The notes beneath the pieces are model-generated. The model did not search any database. It saw only the letters and a program-made list of their open reading frames with translations, and was not told the origin of the DNA. From Parus major (Eukaryota > Chordata > Aves > Passeriformes > Paridae), in assembly GCF_001522545.3 (NCBI RefSeq), contig NC_031799.1, positions 40,602,001 through 40,666,000 on the forward strand: DNA of 64,000 bases, given 5' to 3'. Made by a program: the position numbers and the translations under genes. Numbering within the stretch: position 1 is the first letter of the stretch; every line of letters begins with the position of its first letter. Shown here in pieces: positions 21,401-32,100 of the stretch.

Positions 21401-23704
21401 AGGGCTGTCAGCAAGGACGGCAGAAACCACTCACTCACCTCTGAGTGCTGTTGCCCTGTGATATTCACCGCCGCCCACCGTCTCCCCCTTGACCTACAGG
21501 ATGATACGAAGCACTCGAGAGTCTGTGCCCAGCAGTTAAATGTGTTAAAAGCATGGAAGGAGAAAGACCTAGAAAGCAAGCAGTGGACACCGACCTTCAC
21601 TAAAGTTCAGTTTGCTTATTAGTGCCAAAGGTATCACATCTGCAGAGCTGATGCCTTCAAACCAGGGACGAGACCTTGGGCTTGCACAGCTTTCCTTTCT
21701 ACACCTCCTCTTCTGCGTCAGAGGCCCGGTGTTGATTCTGTGGTTTGAAATAAGCTGGATCAAGTATCTAGTAATAAATGCTTCACGGCCTTCAGCACCA
21801 TCTGTGCTAGGAGACCCAGGAAAAATGAGGCAAACTGAAAAGTGTCATGTCAAGAAGCCCTAATTCCAGGGTACTGCATCACTAAGCTGCAACTGGATTG
21901 TTGAAGGATTAATGTATTAATATGGTTCCATATATCACTTTATTATCTAAACAATTATATATCTTTTACTATTACATATGCACTGTTCTCCACTGTAAGT
22001 TACTTTGGGTTACTAATTCAGATCTACTTTAAGTAACTTACACTTTTACTGTCATGAAAAAGTCATCAAAGCCATAGCTGATATCAGCATCTTTCAAAGC
22101 TGTGAGTCAGTTCTAGATTTTCTACGTATTTCATCAGAAATAGGCCTTTGAATACTTATAAGAGACATACCATTTAATGTGTCTAACCATTCAAGCTATT
22201 CTTCTGCATTCATCCCCATTTATATACTTAGAGGAAAAAAAAAAAAAAAAAAAAGAGGCAGATATATGAAAGGTTTTTATCTTTTGAGAATGAAAGGTAC
22301 ACGCTATGTACATAATGCTAATTCCAGCAAGTGGAGACAATTGCACTTGCCTGAATACAGGCCAGGAGATAATTTTCTGGGAACTTCTCACATCTATTTT
22401 AAAGAGAGTAAACTAAGAATTTTTGCCCTTCTCAAGAAAATTCAGACTGACAGGTCACAGCTTTGGTTTCCAAATCAAGAATGCCTTTGAATGTTAGTAA
22501 GGGTAAAAAAGATTTTTAGGCTTGAGAATTGGTATTTACAACAAAGAGTTTTCTCCCCAGTACTGACAGCTCTGTAGACATCAGAGAAGTATTCTTAGAG
22601 AGGCTGGATGTATCTGGCAAATATCATGCCTATGCTGTCATTAGTTTAAAATGGAAACTTACCAAGTGACTACTGCCAGGTCGAATGCTGTCACCTGTAG
22701 TGTCACCAGGGCACTAACTAGAAACAACTGGAAGTAGAAACAGGGCAGCTCATTAGAGTGGCTCAGTTTGAGAGGCATTTTGGGAACTGTGTTGCTGAAA
22801 GAGACTGAAACTACAGAGCAGAGTGTAGCATATAGAGTCACAGAAAAGACGTGGTTCCTCCAGGACTCCCAGTGAAGTATTGGAAAGGGCATCCCCGGGT
22901 TTCAGCGCATTCGAACGGGGACAATGCGGCTGCAGGCTAGGGTACAGCAAGGGTGACAAGTTAGAGAGATCCATCTGTGCAACACGCTGGAGTCGGTGTG
23001 GACAGGTCGCAGTAGCACAAGTTACCCCAAGGTGGCTCTCCACAACCTCTGTGAAACTGCTTGGGGCTGCTCTGAAGCACTTGTCTCTCGGTGGAGACAG
23101 TGCTAACTGGGAGCTCCAACCTAAGCGTGTCAGACGCTGGAGGGACGTGAAAAATTATTTGCCTTTTAATATTTAGACTGTACTCATTCACAACGGGGAT
23201 ATGTGTTTTATTATTGCTTGGTTCGCTGACAAACAGGTTCAAATCTGAGTTCAGCAATCACACTCGTTGCACTCTGAATTAATTATGAAGGATACACTGT
23301 CCAAATTCCAACTACTTATAGTAAAGCCCGAAGCCCGATTGAAAATAAAATCTGTTCGCTCACCACACACTTCTCTCCCCTCCCCGCAATCCCCCAAGGA
23401 TTACAGGCCAGTACAGGCTGCAGAAAGATTATCAGTGACCTCAGAACAGGTCTGCATCGGGGTTTGCAGTCCTGCACGGATGAAATCTACACAGCCTCCC
23501 TGGACAGGGAGAGAGAGCCTGCTCCGCTGCTCGACTGTTCTCAGGGAGAAAGGATTTTTTTACATCCCATCTGAGACTCTTGATTCGCCTTTGGCTCATT
23601 GTCTCCTACCTCCCCACTTGGCATTATTGTGGAGACCCTGCTGTTAATCGCTCCACAGGTTTTGGGGACTGCAGCTTGCCGTCCAAACTTTGCCTTGCCC
23701 TGGC
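21401..23704. other. Upstream flank of GADD45G
   Basis: Mostly unique DNA. The stretch 22,880-23,160 has more CpG than typical and could be regulatory. No exon is recognised. Confidence 0.5.
22235..22254. repeat. A homopolymer (20 nt)
   Basis: A run of 20 A in unique AT-rich sequence. No AATAAA precedes it at tail distance, so it does not look like a retrocopy end. Confidence 0.9.
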
Positions 23705-24012
23705 CCTGGTCCCTCAGCCTGCAGAGCAGGGCAGCGCCGCAGCTCTGGACACCTCGGTGCCCTCATCTGCACTTGCTCCAGTTTATCGATGAGTTTCCCC
23801 TGCTGGGGCTGCCCAAACCGGACAAACGGCATTGCTGCTGTGCCGTGAGTGCTGAGCACAGGGGGATTATCACCTCCCTCGGCCGGCTGGCCATGCTCCT
23901 GCTCACACAGACCGGGGCACCGGGGGGCTCTGCTGCAGCTGAGCATCACCAGGTGACTGCCCAGGACCTTCTCTATGGAGCTGCCCTCTGCCCTGCTGGT
24001 TACAGGAGCTGT
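23705..24012 (-). mobile_element. CR1 LINE fragment, minus strand, abutting the GADD45G promoter
   Basis: Diverged but followable CR1 blocks in reverse complement are CACTTGCTCCAGTTTATCGA, GTGAGTGCTGAGCACAGGGG, ATTATCACCTCCCTCGGCC, GGCTGGCCATGCTCCTGCTC and CCCAGGACCTTCTCTATGGA. Both ends are truncated. The copy is GC-rich for a CR1. It stops about 430 bp before the inferred start of transcription, so it forms part of the upstream flank of the promoter. Confidence 0.8.
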
Positions 24013-24266
24013 CCCTTCGCGGCATTCACGTTTGCAGGAACCATATTAATAAAACCAATTATTTATTTAGTTAATAAATTTCCCCTGCACTGTTCAGATT
24101 TTCCGTTCCGAGTATCGGACACAAATCGCCCTACTAAATGCCAGTGCCTACCGGCGGGCGGTGTGCGGGCGCACCGCGGCACCCCCGGCTCGGGTCGGTA
24201 CCCCCGGCACCCCTGGCTCGGGCCGGCGCGTGCCTGCGCGCGCCCCCCCCCCCCCCCTCCTCGCCC

Positions 24267-24450
24267 CACGTGGCCTCCCGGCACGAGCCGCTCTTTCCCG
24301 GCCCCCTCTTCCCCCCCCACCGAGCTTCCTCTCCGGCGCGCGCCGATTAGCATAATAAAGCCGCCCCTTTCTCCCCCGCCGACCAATGGGAGGCCGGGAG
24401 GCGCCCGCGAGGGCTATAAGTAGCGCGCGCCTGGCAGCTGCTGCTTCAGA
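24267..24450 (+). promoter_or_regulatory. GADD45G core and proximal promoter (E-box, octamer-like, CCAAT, TATA)
   Basis: In order, the sequence shows a perfect E-box CACGTG (24267-24272), an octamer-like ATTAGCAT (24346-24353), CCAAT (24383-24387) and a TATA-type box TATAAGTA (24415-24422). A pyrimidine-rich initiator-like TTCAGA (about 24445-24450) lies about 30 bp after the TATA box, so transcription should start near 24,446. That would give a 5'UTR of about 70 nt. The paired octamer and CAAT elements resemble the arrangement known to drive p53-independent induction of GADD45A. Carry-over of that mechanism to this gene is inference. Confidence 0.75.
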
Positions 24451-24518
24451 GCGCTCACGGGGTTCCCAGAGCGAGGGCTGGAGGAGCAGCCGCTACTGCG
24501 CTGTGGGGAGTAACTGCT
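24447..24518 (+). other. GADD45G: GADD45G 5'UTR (inferred start)
   Basis: The leader is inferred from TATA spacing. It is short, GC-rich and contains no ATG before the annotated start at 24519, so initiation should be straightforward. The exact 5' end is not proven by the sequence. Confidence 0.6.
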
Positions 24519-25521
24519 ATGACTCTGGAGGAGATCCACGGACAGCAGCCCATGCCTGCGGGCAACGACTGGTACGTGCGGGTGGGCAGTGGGGAGCCGA
24601 GGAAAGCGGATAGCGGGCGGTTTCGGGGCGGCGGCGGTGGTGGCGGCACCGCGCTGACCCTGTGTCTTCCTTCTCCCGGCCCGCAGGATGCAGGGCGCCG
24701 GCACGGCCCTCCACGAGCTGCTGGTGTCGGCGCAGCGCCGAGGCTGTCTCACCGCCGGCGTCTACGAGTCGGCCAAGCTCATGAATGTGTAAGTAGAGCG
24801 GCGGGGACAAGGGGGAGTGTGTTAAGTCAGCCCGGCGGGGCTGCGGGGCGGCCGGCGCCGACCGCGGGACTCATCAGGCTGCTCCCCTCCTGCAGCGACC
24901 CCGACAACGTCGCGTTCTGCGTGCTGGCCGCGGACCACGAGGACGAGGGGGACATCGCCCTGCAGATCCACTTCACTCTGATCCAAGCCTTCTGCTGCGA
25001 GAACGACATCGACATTGTGCGTGTGAACGACGTGGCCAAGTTGGCGGCCATCGTGGGGCCCAGCGAGGACTCCGGGGAGCCGCGGGATCTCCACTGCATC
25101 CTCATCACGGTGGGTGTCCCGCGGGCGGCCCCTTCTTCCGCTGCGGGTGGTCGAGTCCTCTGGGCACAGAGAAAGCGCTTGGCGCACGGAAAGTCAGCTG
25201 AGTAGTTGTAGTAGGAGGAGGCAGAACTTCTCGTAACTGGATTTCCTCTGCTGTCCACAAGGGCAGCATCTCTGCTTCCTGTCTTGTCTGTGTCAGAACA
25301 GAAACTTTCTGGAAGTGCCTCCAGTCTTAAGCTAATGCTTCTGTAAATATTACGATGACCTCAGCTGGCGGGCAGTACTCACCGTGTGCAACTTTTTTTC
25401 TTTCTTGCAGAACCCGAATGAAGAAGGCTGGAAGGACCCAGCTCTGGAGAAGCTGAACTTGTTTTGCGAAGAGAGCCGAAATCTCAATGACTGGGTGCCA
25501 ACTATCCCCCTGCCTGAGTGA
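24519..25521 (+). CDS. GADD45G: GADD45G, growth arrest and DNA-damage-inducible gamma (4 coding exons)
   Basis: Coding exons are 24519-24571, 24687-24788, 24896-25109 and 25411-25521 (stop TGA 25519-25521), joining in frame to 159 residues, the usual length for GADD45G. All introns are GT-AG (donors GTACGT, GTAAGT, GTGGGT). The product is a small L7Ae/L30e/S12e-fold protein. As known for the family, it dimerises, activates MAP3K4 (MTK1), and binds CDK1/cyclin B1, PCNA and p21, linking stress and differentiation signals to growth arrest. Visible family blocks are [14 protein letters not shown] (43-56), the acidic loop DHEDEGD (65-71), the hallmark [17 protein letters not shown] (72-88), [12 protein letters not shown] (116-127) and a C-terminus [11 protein letters not shown] (149-159). 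The DIDIVRV block and the LPE ending favour gamma over the alpha and beta paralogues, which end in ER. Residues 6-18, around the first splice junction (W18 spans it), are the divergent part. The start has G at -3. No frameshift or missing core residue is seen. Confidence 0.98.
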
Positions 25522-26085
25522 TGGTCACCTGGTGTACTGGGGAGGCTGAAACCTTTGTTGCATTCTCAACGTGCTGTGCATTCACCAAAATGTGCAACAA
25601 GCTGCTGATTCCATGGATTAGCCTGGTCAAGAGACTGGATTAAAGTCGCTCAGACTGGCATGCAGTGGGCTCTTACAGAGGAGAAAGAGGAAAACAGTTT
25701 ATCTCACCAGTGAGCCTCAGTAGGCTGCAACCGTGGAGAGGCTGACATACCATGGAACTGAAAGAAGTATTGCAAGTTTGGCTATGTGGAGCTGTTTCAG
25801 AAGGGAGAGGGGAAGTTGAGGGAAGTGGGCCAAAACTTTCCAGAAGGACTGGATAGAGTACTGTAACTGGGAACTGTTGGTGCTGTCTGCAAAACACAGG
25901 AGAAAGTATCAATATTTATGGAGTATTGGGGATTGGTTATTAAGACAAATGCAGATATTCCAAAGCAGACAGACTTCAACAGGCCTCTTGGGTCACTCTG
26001 CAGATCTGTTTTAATACCGCAATAACTTTTATTGAAATACTTGCTGCTATTGAAGCTTTCATAATAAATTTTTGACAATTAATTT
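25522..26085 (+). other. GADD45G: GADD45G 3'UTR
   Basis: The 3'UTR runs from the TGA stop to about 17 nt past the AATAAA at 26063-26068, about 560 nt, AT-richer than the coding part. It has an isolated ATTTA (in TATTTATGG near 25,914-25,922) but no clustered AU-rich element of the kind that strongly destabilises many stress mRNAs. Confidence 0.8.
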
Positions 26086-26110
26086 CTGGGAGTGTCTTGC
26101 TTGCTGGGTG
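26063..26110 (+). terminator. GADD45G polyadenylation signal and downstream GU-rich element
   Basis: A canonical AATAAA at 26063-26068 is followed by an AT-rich cleavage zone and then a T/G-rich stretch (about 26,088-26,115, with GTGTCTTGCTTGCTGGGTG), the expected downstream element. It is the first well-placed signal after the stop codon, so it most likely defines the mRNA end. Confidence 0.85.
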
Positions 26111-29100
26111 TGGGGAAGCATGTCACTGAAATACCACTGATGTTTTGCTTGTGTGCTGTAGTCAAAGATCTACTCCACACTAATGGAGTTATTACTCAAA
26201 TACTTTCCTGGGCTGGCTGAATGAAGTGCTGCTCTGTCCAAGTTGATAATTCAACCTTTTACCCTCTTGCAACAGCTGCTTATCGCAACAGCTTGCAAGA
26301 CTAAGGAGTTGCATGGCTAATGAGCTCACTTATTGTAATAGGAGGTCTTTGTAGTCTGCTGGAGGAACACAATGCATGTTAGAAACATGGATTTTTAGAA
26401 TACAGACCTCCAGTAAATTGCATCATTGATTCTTAAATATGACTTAGATGCATTCAGAGCTGGCATGTTTCCACTTGACAGAAGCGGCTTAAACATGATG
26501 AGGGGGGTGCAAAACTCCTTAGATGTCAAACACATCTAACATTTGCTTTGATTAGAATGACATCATTAAATCTAAAACTAGCAAATGGTGAATAAACATC
26601 ACATCTGCCACAAGCTGCTCTCTGATTGCCATATGCTGTAACAATAGAAGCTGTCAGTCCAGAAGCCAATTTTGTGAAACCTAATTGCATGACAACACCA
26701 AATTAAGTCCAAAACAATTTAAGGATGGTGTGGCCTTTTTTAGAGATCCTGTCATGAAAAGTTAATATGGGTGGGTTGATTTGGCCCTATGTTAAAAGGG
26801 AAAACATCACCCCATTTTTGTGCACAAACTGTGCATGTGCTCCAGGACTTGACATAAAATGGCACAGTAATCCTCTTCTCCACAGAGCAAGAAAGCTAAA
26901 CTACTCACTTCCTTTATAGGCACTAAAACCACTCAGTTATCACAATTGCATTTCCTCTGGGCTGTCTTGCAGTGATTGACAGTAGCACTTGCTGAAAAGT
27001 GGTCATTTCCACTTGAGCAAGGAAGCTGCTTGCTCTCAGTTTCATTGTTCCTGATAAGGGAAGTTCAAATTCAGCTCCAGCATTCCTGGAATATGCTTCC
27101 TTGTACAGGAGGTATCTAGCAGTGCTTGGCCTTTGTCACTGTGTCATAAGAGGCTGCAGGCTGGCAGCATGACCAGAGCTTAGACTGAAGTAAACACTAC
27201 GGGGGCCTCAGACCGCTGAAAGTATTCATTTTTGCACTTTAGATACTGGAGTTTCTGCACAGCCTGTTTTTCTACTTAACCTGCTCTCAGCAACTGGTGT
27301 CTGTCTATGAGTTTAAGAGAAGTCACATGGAAAAGTAAGAGAATAAACAGCTCTGGCAGCTGTGATAACAGAAACTGCCTTTAAGGCAGTTGCCTTGATA
27401 GAACATATCAAGTGTGGGTGCTTTATTAGACATTTTTATATTTTTCTCTTAGCATATGCAGGTTTCTTCCTTTTACAGCCAACAAACATATTTCTGCTCT
27501 TTGCTTGGGGCCTAATCAGTACTCAGAGCCAAGAACAGATTAAGGTGGACTGTCCTGAAATCAACTTTCATGTGAGGTGTAAGCAGTACTTTGCAGCCTT
27601 GAGTGGTTTAAACAAGCCTGAGAAGACAAAAGGAAGGTCTCACGCATATAGACAGCTACATAAATCATTGAAGTGTAGCAGAGAGTAACTGTTCTATCTA
27701 CTGAGGCAGTAGTCATAGTGGTACTGGTGGGAAGTTTTAACTTTCCAGCTTTTATGGAAGGAGTACACTCTGTAGCAAACAACGAACTTCGTGGCACAAC
27801 ACCAAAATACCCTTGTAAGGATGTTTTCTCCCATCTCATAAAAGATGGGAGGATGACCTTCAGCCTTGTGAAAATATAAGCTGTGCCCCATGAGAGGTAC
27901 ACAATTTCTTATATTAGTGACCTATACAATTCTCCTCAAATCCCTTATTGACCATTGCAAATTATACAAAAGTGAGTTAGCCTGCAAAGGTTATTAATAC
28001 AGCGCTGCAACCAAAGGCAGCTCTGATGTGCAAGTTATGTGCTGCTGCAAGTATCTGTAATGATCAGTGCTACTTAATGTAGCAAAAATTCAGCAGCTGG
28101 TATCTACATCTTTACATTCTCAGATATATAATTGTGCAAAGAGCAACTATACATTTGTTAAAGATAGAGAGTAGACTTGAGTATTATTGACTGCAGTGGG
28201 GACAGCTGGTCGGGAGATGGTTGGCTCACCAGATGTCCAGGATGTTTTGTCAAGTACCTGGGGGATCTGGAGGCTGGAACACTAGTCTCTTGTGTCTGTG
28301 ATCAGTATGCCTGGAGTACTTTGCCTTCCCAGAAAACAGAAGTACCCAGGAGAGAGGCACTAGGGGTTTCCAGAACCACTGGGAGCTCTGCCAAGGTACA
28401 CCCCCTCCCAGCTGTGTCGCATAGTCTGATCAGGCTGGCTTGTGCTGTGCCATGGTGGCCACATCAAGGGGCTCTTGGGGGGGAGACATAAATTAATAGA
28501 TGTTAATAATAAAGGTGATTCTTTAGGACATGACCAGCTGAGGGACATGGCACAAGGTGCACAACATGGTGTGGAGTTACAGAGTGCTGGTGCTTCTGGC
28601 TTTGCTTTTCATCAGACTCTTCATTCATGTGCTACTAGGTGATAAAAACTGTGTTTTACAATATTGTCATCATCAGCTTTGGTATTGTGCTGACTCTATT
28701 TCTAGGTGTATTTTTTAATGAGGTGATGCATAAAGTCTAATTTCAAATATTTTTGAGCAACAGCTTTGCATTTTTTCTATGTATCTATTTTACCACCTAA
28801 TGATAATGACTGACAGGAATTTCCCTTCATATGTGGTTTCCTTCTCTTAATGGTGTTTTCTTCCTGTTACACTTCTGTGCATCACTTTACCTTTCTCTCT
28901 TTGTGGTTATAGATAATCATCTCTTCTGATGCCTGACAGTTTTATTTTGCACTATATTAACTGCATTATCATCCTATCAGGATATATGTATGAATACTGG
29001 CACACAGTTGTGTAAACAATGTTTCCTCTTCTCCTTTTCATTTTTGGAGTAGAAAATACAAAAAGGAAGATAATAAATGGAATATTATGAAGAGGAAGGC

Positions 29101-32100
29101 AAACTATTGCACAAAATAAAATTTGAATAAAATCTGTGCATATGCTAGATGATATAAACAGTGTTTATAGCTCTGGATGCTCAGGAAAGGAGCTTGGATT
29201 TCTGCAGACTGGTAGAGTTTTAGTTATAGGTGGAGGCTGTTTAAATTAATGTTTGCTCTGTAAGGAGAAGGTCTTTGCAAAATTGCTAGTGTCAGAAACA
29301 TGCCATGGCACTGCTGTCTGACACGTAAGGGAGACCTGGCTCATCTCACCAAACCTATTTATGCCAGCTCTCAGATCCCCTGACATCAGGAGGAAAGAGC
29401 AGTGTGTGCCCATGTTAAAACATGGTAAATATGCAGACAGTATCTTACAAGTGGAAGCAAGTGCCATTGCATGCGTGTCCAAGAGAGATGCATGGAGAAG
29501 GATGTCTGACCATTATATTCCTTGTAGGGGCACACATTGTGGACAGCTGAGCTCATGACTGCATCCACAAGACTTCATTCCCTGCAAAGCAGCAGTGGCA
29601 GGATCCAAGGCTGGCAGAGGGATGGAACTGTACAGACAGTACATGCACCTCACCAGAGCCATTCTTTCTACAGGTTTTTTATGAAAATTGCTTTTCATTC
29701 CTGCTTTTTCCTTATCTATCTCATGATGGCAGCTATGATTTACTCAGTAAAATCTGAACATGCAACAATAGGATATTGAAAAAGCTGTTCTTGCATAATT
29801 ATTTCATACTGAATGAGTGTATGCTTGTATCCTGCATCATTCTGCAATAAGACAGTGTTATACACAACGTCGTGACTATTGGAATGTATGTGAAATATTG
29901 ATTTGAATGTACCGATATCTTTATCACCAAATCTCATACATCACAGTAATAGTGGTTAAAATATTTCCTCCAGTTTTCCACTGCACTGGCATATGATTAT
30001 TTTGCCATGCTTATTTTCTTTTTATGCCTGAAAATAATATAAAGTTATTTCCTTCTGTATGTATAATCCTCTCTGTAAAGCTGACTTTACTTTGAAATCA
30101 TGACCTTGCAATGTTAGTATCAACACACACTGCTAATTCAAAATTAGTTTGTTAAACTATTTTTTTTTGTTTGTTTCGGTTTAGGGTTTTTTTGGACTTG
30201 GTTTGGTGGATTGCTTGCTTTTTTCCCCTGGATTTGAGAGATAGCTATAGAAAATAATATGAAGTTTAGTTTTTGTTTTCATATTGCCTCTGTGCTACAA
30301 CTGGCAAGAAAAAAGCTATTTTTAAAAAAACTATTATTTTGACAAAAGCTGTTATAACCCTGGTAGGAAGTACCATGTATTATAATCAATTGCATAATAG
30401 TGACAAAGTTTAACAAGAAACATGTAATGTGAATTTTAATATAACAGGGAGTTTCTCTCCCACTAGACCTTGAATTAAAGAATTTTCAGAGTGGGGAATT
30501 TGAGTTTTGCTTCCTATTCCCTTTTGGGGAATTCCTATTCCTATTCCCTTTTGGGGGTATCTAAGCTGTAGCACTGCAACAGCTTTCACACCCTATTGAA
30601 GCCAGCACAAAGCAATGGTGTTTAGTAACCTCTATTTAAATGCACAAATAGCTAAATTTCAAATTTGTATTGCAGAAACAAGACATGTACTAAGTGCATT
30701 TAGATACAAACATACTGAACTGTGAGTTCAGAGCCAAAACTCTCCAGTCAATCAACTTATTTAGCTGCATAGCCATAAACTTGCTTACCAGATTGAGGCT
30801 TTGCTCCTCTGCTTAAGAATGTGTATGGTAAGGGCACAGCTGCATAAAATGTTTTAGCTTGGATCAGTCAAGTGGCTGGAATGAATCTGTGCATCTTCTC
30901 CTGCTAGCCTGCTTTGGTTCATACAGCAGAACAGAGTTGGCTCATGCAAACAGGATTTCTCTTGGAAGAAACCAAGCCAGTAGATATAGTCTAAGGGACC
31001 ATCTAATGATTTCCAGCTGCCATTGAGCATTCAGTTCACGGGACCACACTTGAGGTACATACAGTACAATTATTTGCTGATTAAGAGTAAATAGGCAAGC
31101 CTTGGCAGTCAAAGAAGAGAAGTACGTTGGCCTACTTTTCACAAAAGGAGTGATTTTAGTGTAATACACATACCAATTTGTTTTAGACAATTGCATGCTC
31201 TTGAATTAACAGGGTTAAAAATCTGCTTTGGCAGCAGCTTGCTGAATTTAATTGTTTCTGAGGCAAGAACGATGAATGGGACTATTTCTAGAAGTGGTTG
31301 CCAAAGGTAGTTTTTGTAATAGGCCAGCACTGCCCAACTGGCAGCGTCAGGACAGCTTTTCCTGGCCTGACGCCTTTGTGCCCGAGGAGCAGGTGGCTTG
31401 ATGAGCCACAAGCTCCCGCCCCACTGCTATGCCACCCCATAGGACAGGCAGCCACGGCATGAATCTGTGCTGGCCAAAGCAGGGGCTGGCCCCCATGTGG
31501 AACCTATCCCCCCCAGTTGCCACTCATTATGCAGCTGGACTTTCTGCACAGGTGCAATGCTACAAAATGCTTGCAGATGATTTCCAGATGACATAAGGAT
31601 GAATAGGACCATATGCCAAGAGAAAACCTTACATTAAGATCTGAATCCCTGAATTAAGTTGTAGCAATGCCACAAACAATTTTTTAAATATAGTAAGTGC
31701 AAGGTGATGCATCTTATTGCATGGTAAGAGATTGTGGCTACCAAGTGAGAGACTATGGGGTGTTACACCAATGTGGTCTTGTCGTGGGTCCTGTATAACA
31801 TTTCTGTGCTTTATGTCTGCCTATGTTTAAAGCAACCTGCTTACTCTAAGCTGTTTTCCCAGATATAGGGGTTAATGCAACAAAAATGCATTAATGTCAG
31901 TAGGTGCTTCTGTGCTGTTTAAGGTATGTTTATGGTATGTGAGGAATGAAGCTGTTTGTGGTTAAAAATTGAAGGATACTTTTTCCGAAGTATTGGTTGC
32001 ACTTTTTGCTAATGCAGAGATTCTCTCTGTCTCACTTTTCTGCACTGTTTCTGTAGCGTTATAAAAAAAAAGTTCTTCAAACAAACAGAATTAGAGGATG

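Larger units (their letters stand above)
24140..25180. promoter_or_regulatory. CpG island over GADD45G promoter and exons 1-3
   Basis: GC content and CpG frequency jump sharply at about 24,140 and fall off in intron 3. The island holds a C homopolymer-rich stretch (about 24,244-24,258), the core promoter, exons 1 to 3 and introns 1 and 2. The surrounding DNA is AT-rich and CpG-poor. A CpG island on an inducible, TATA-containing gene is typical of the GADD45 family. The limits were judged by eye, not computed. Confidence 0.9.

Noticed and set aside
23599..24423. 274-codon open frame upstream of GADD45G
   Set aside because: It crosses a CR1 relic and then the GC-rich promoter; its C-terminal part is a low-complexity Pro/Arg run from the C-rich tract. 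No domain is visible.
24447..24518. Upstream open reading frame in the GADD45G leader
   Set aside because: No ATG occurs between the inferred transcription start and the annotated initiation codon.
31340..31520. Possible retrogene fragment in a GC-richer patch
   Set aside because: No recognisable protein, no poly(A), no boundaries visible.
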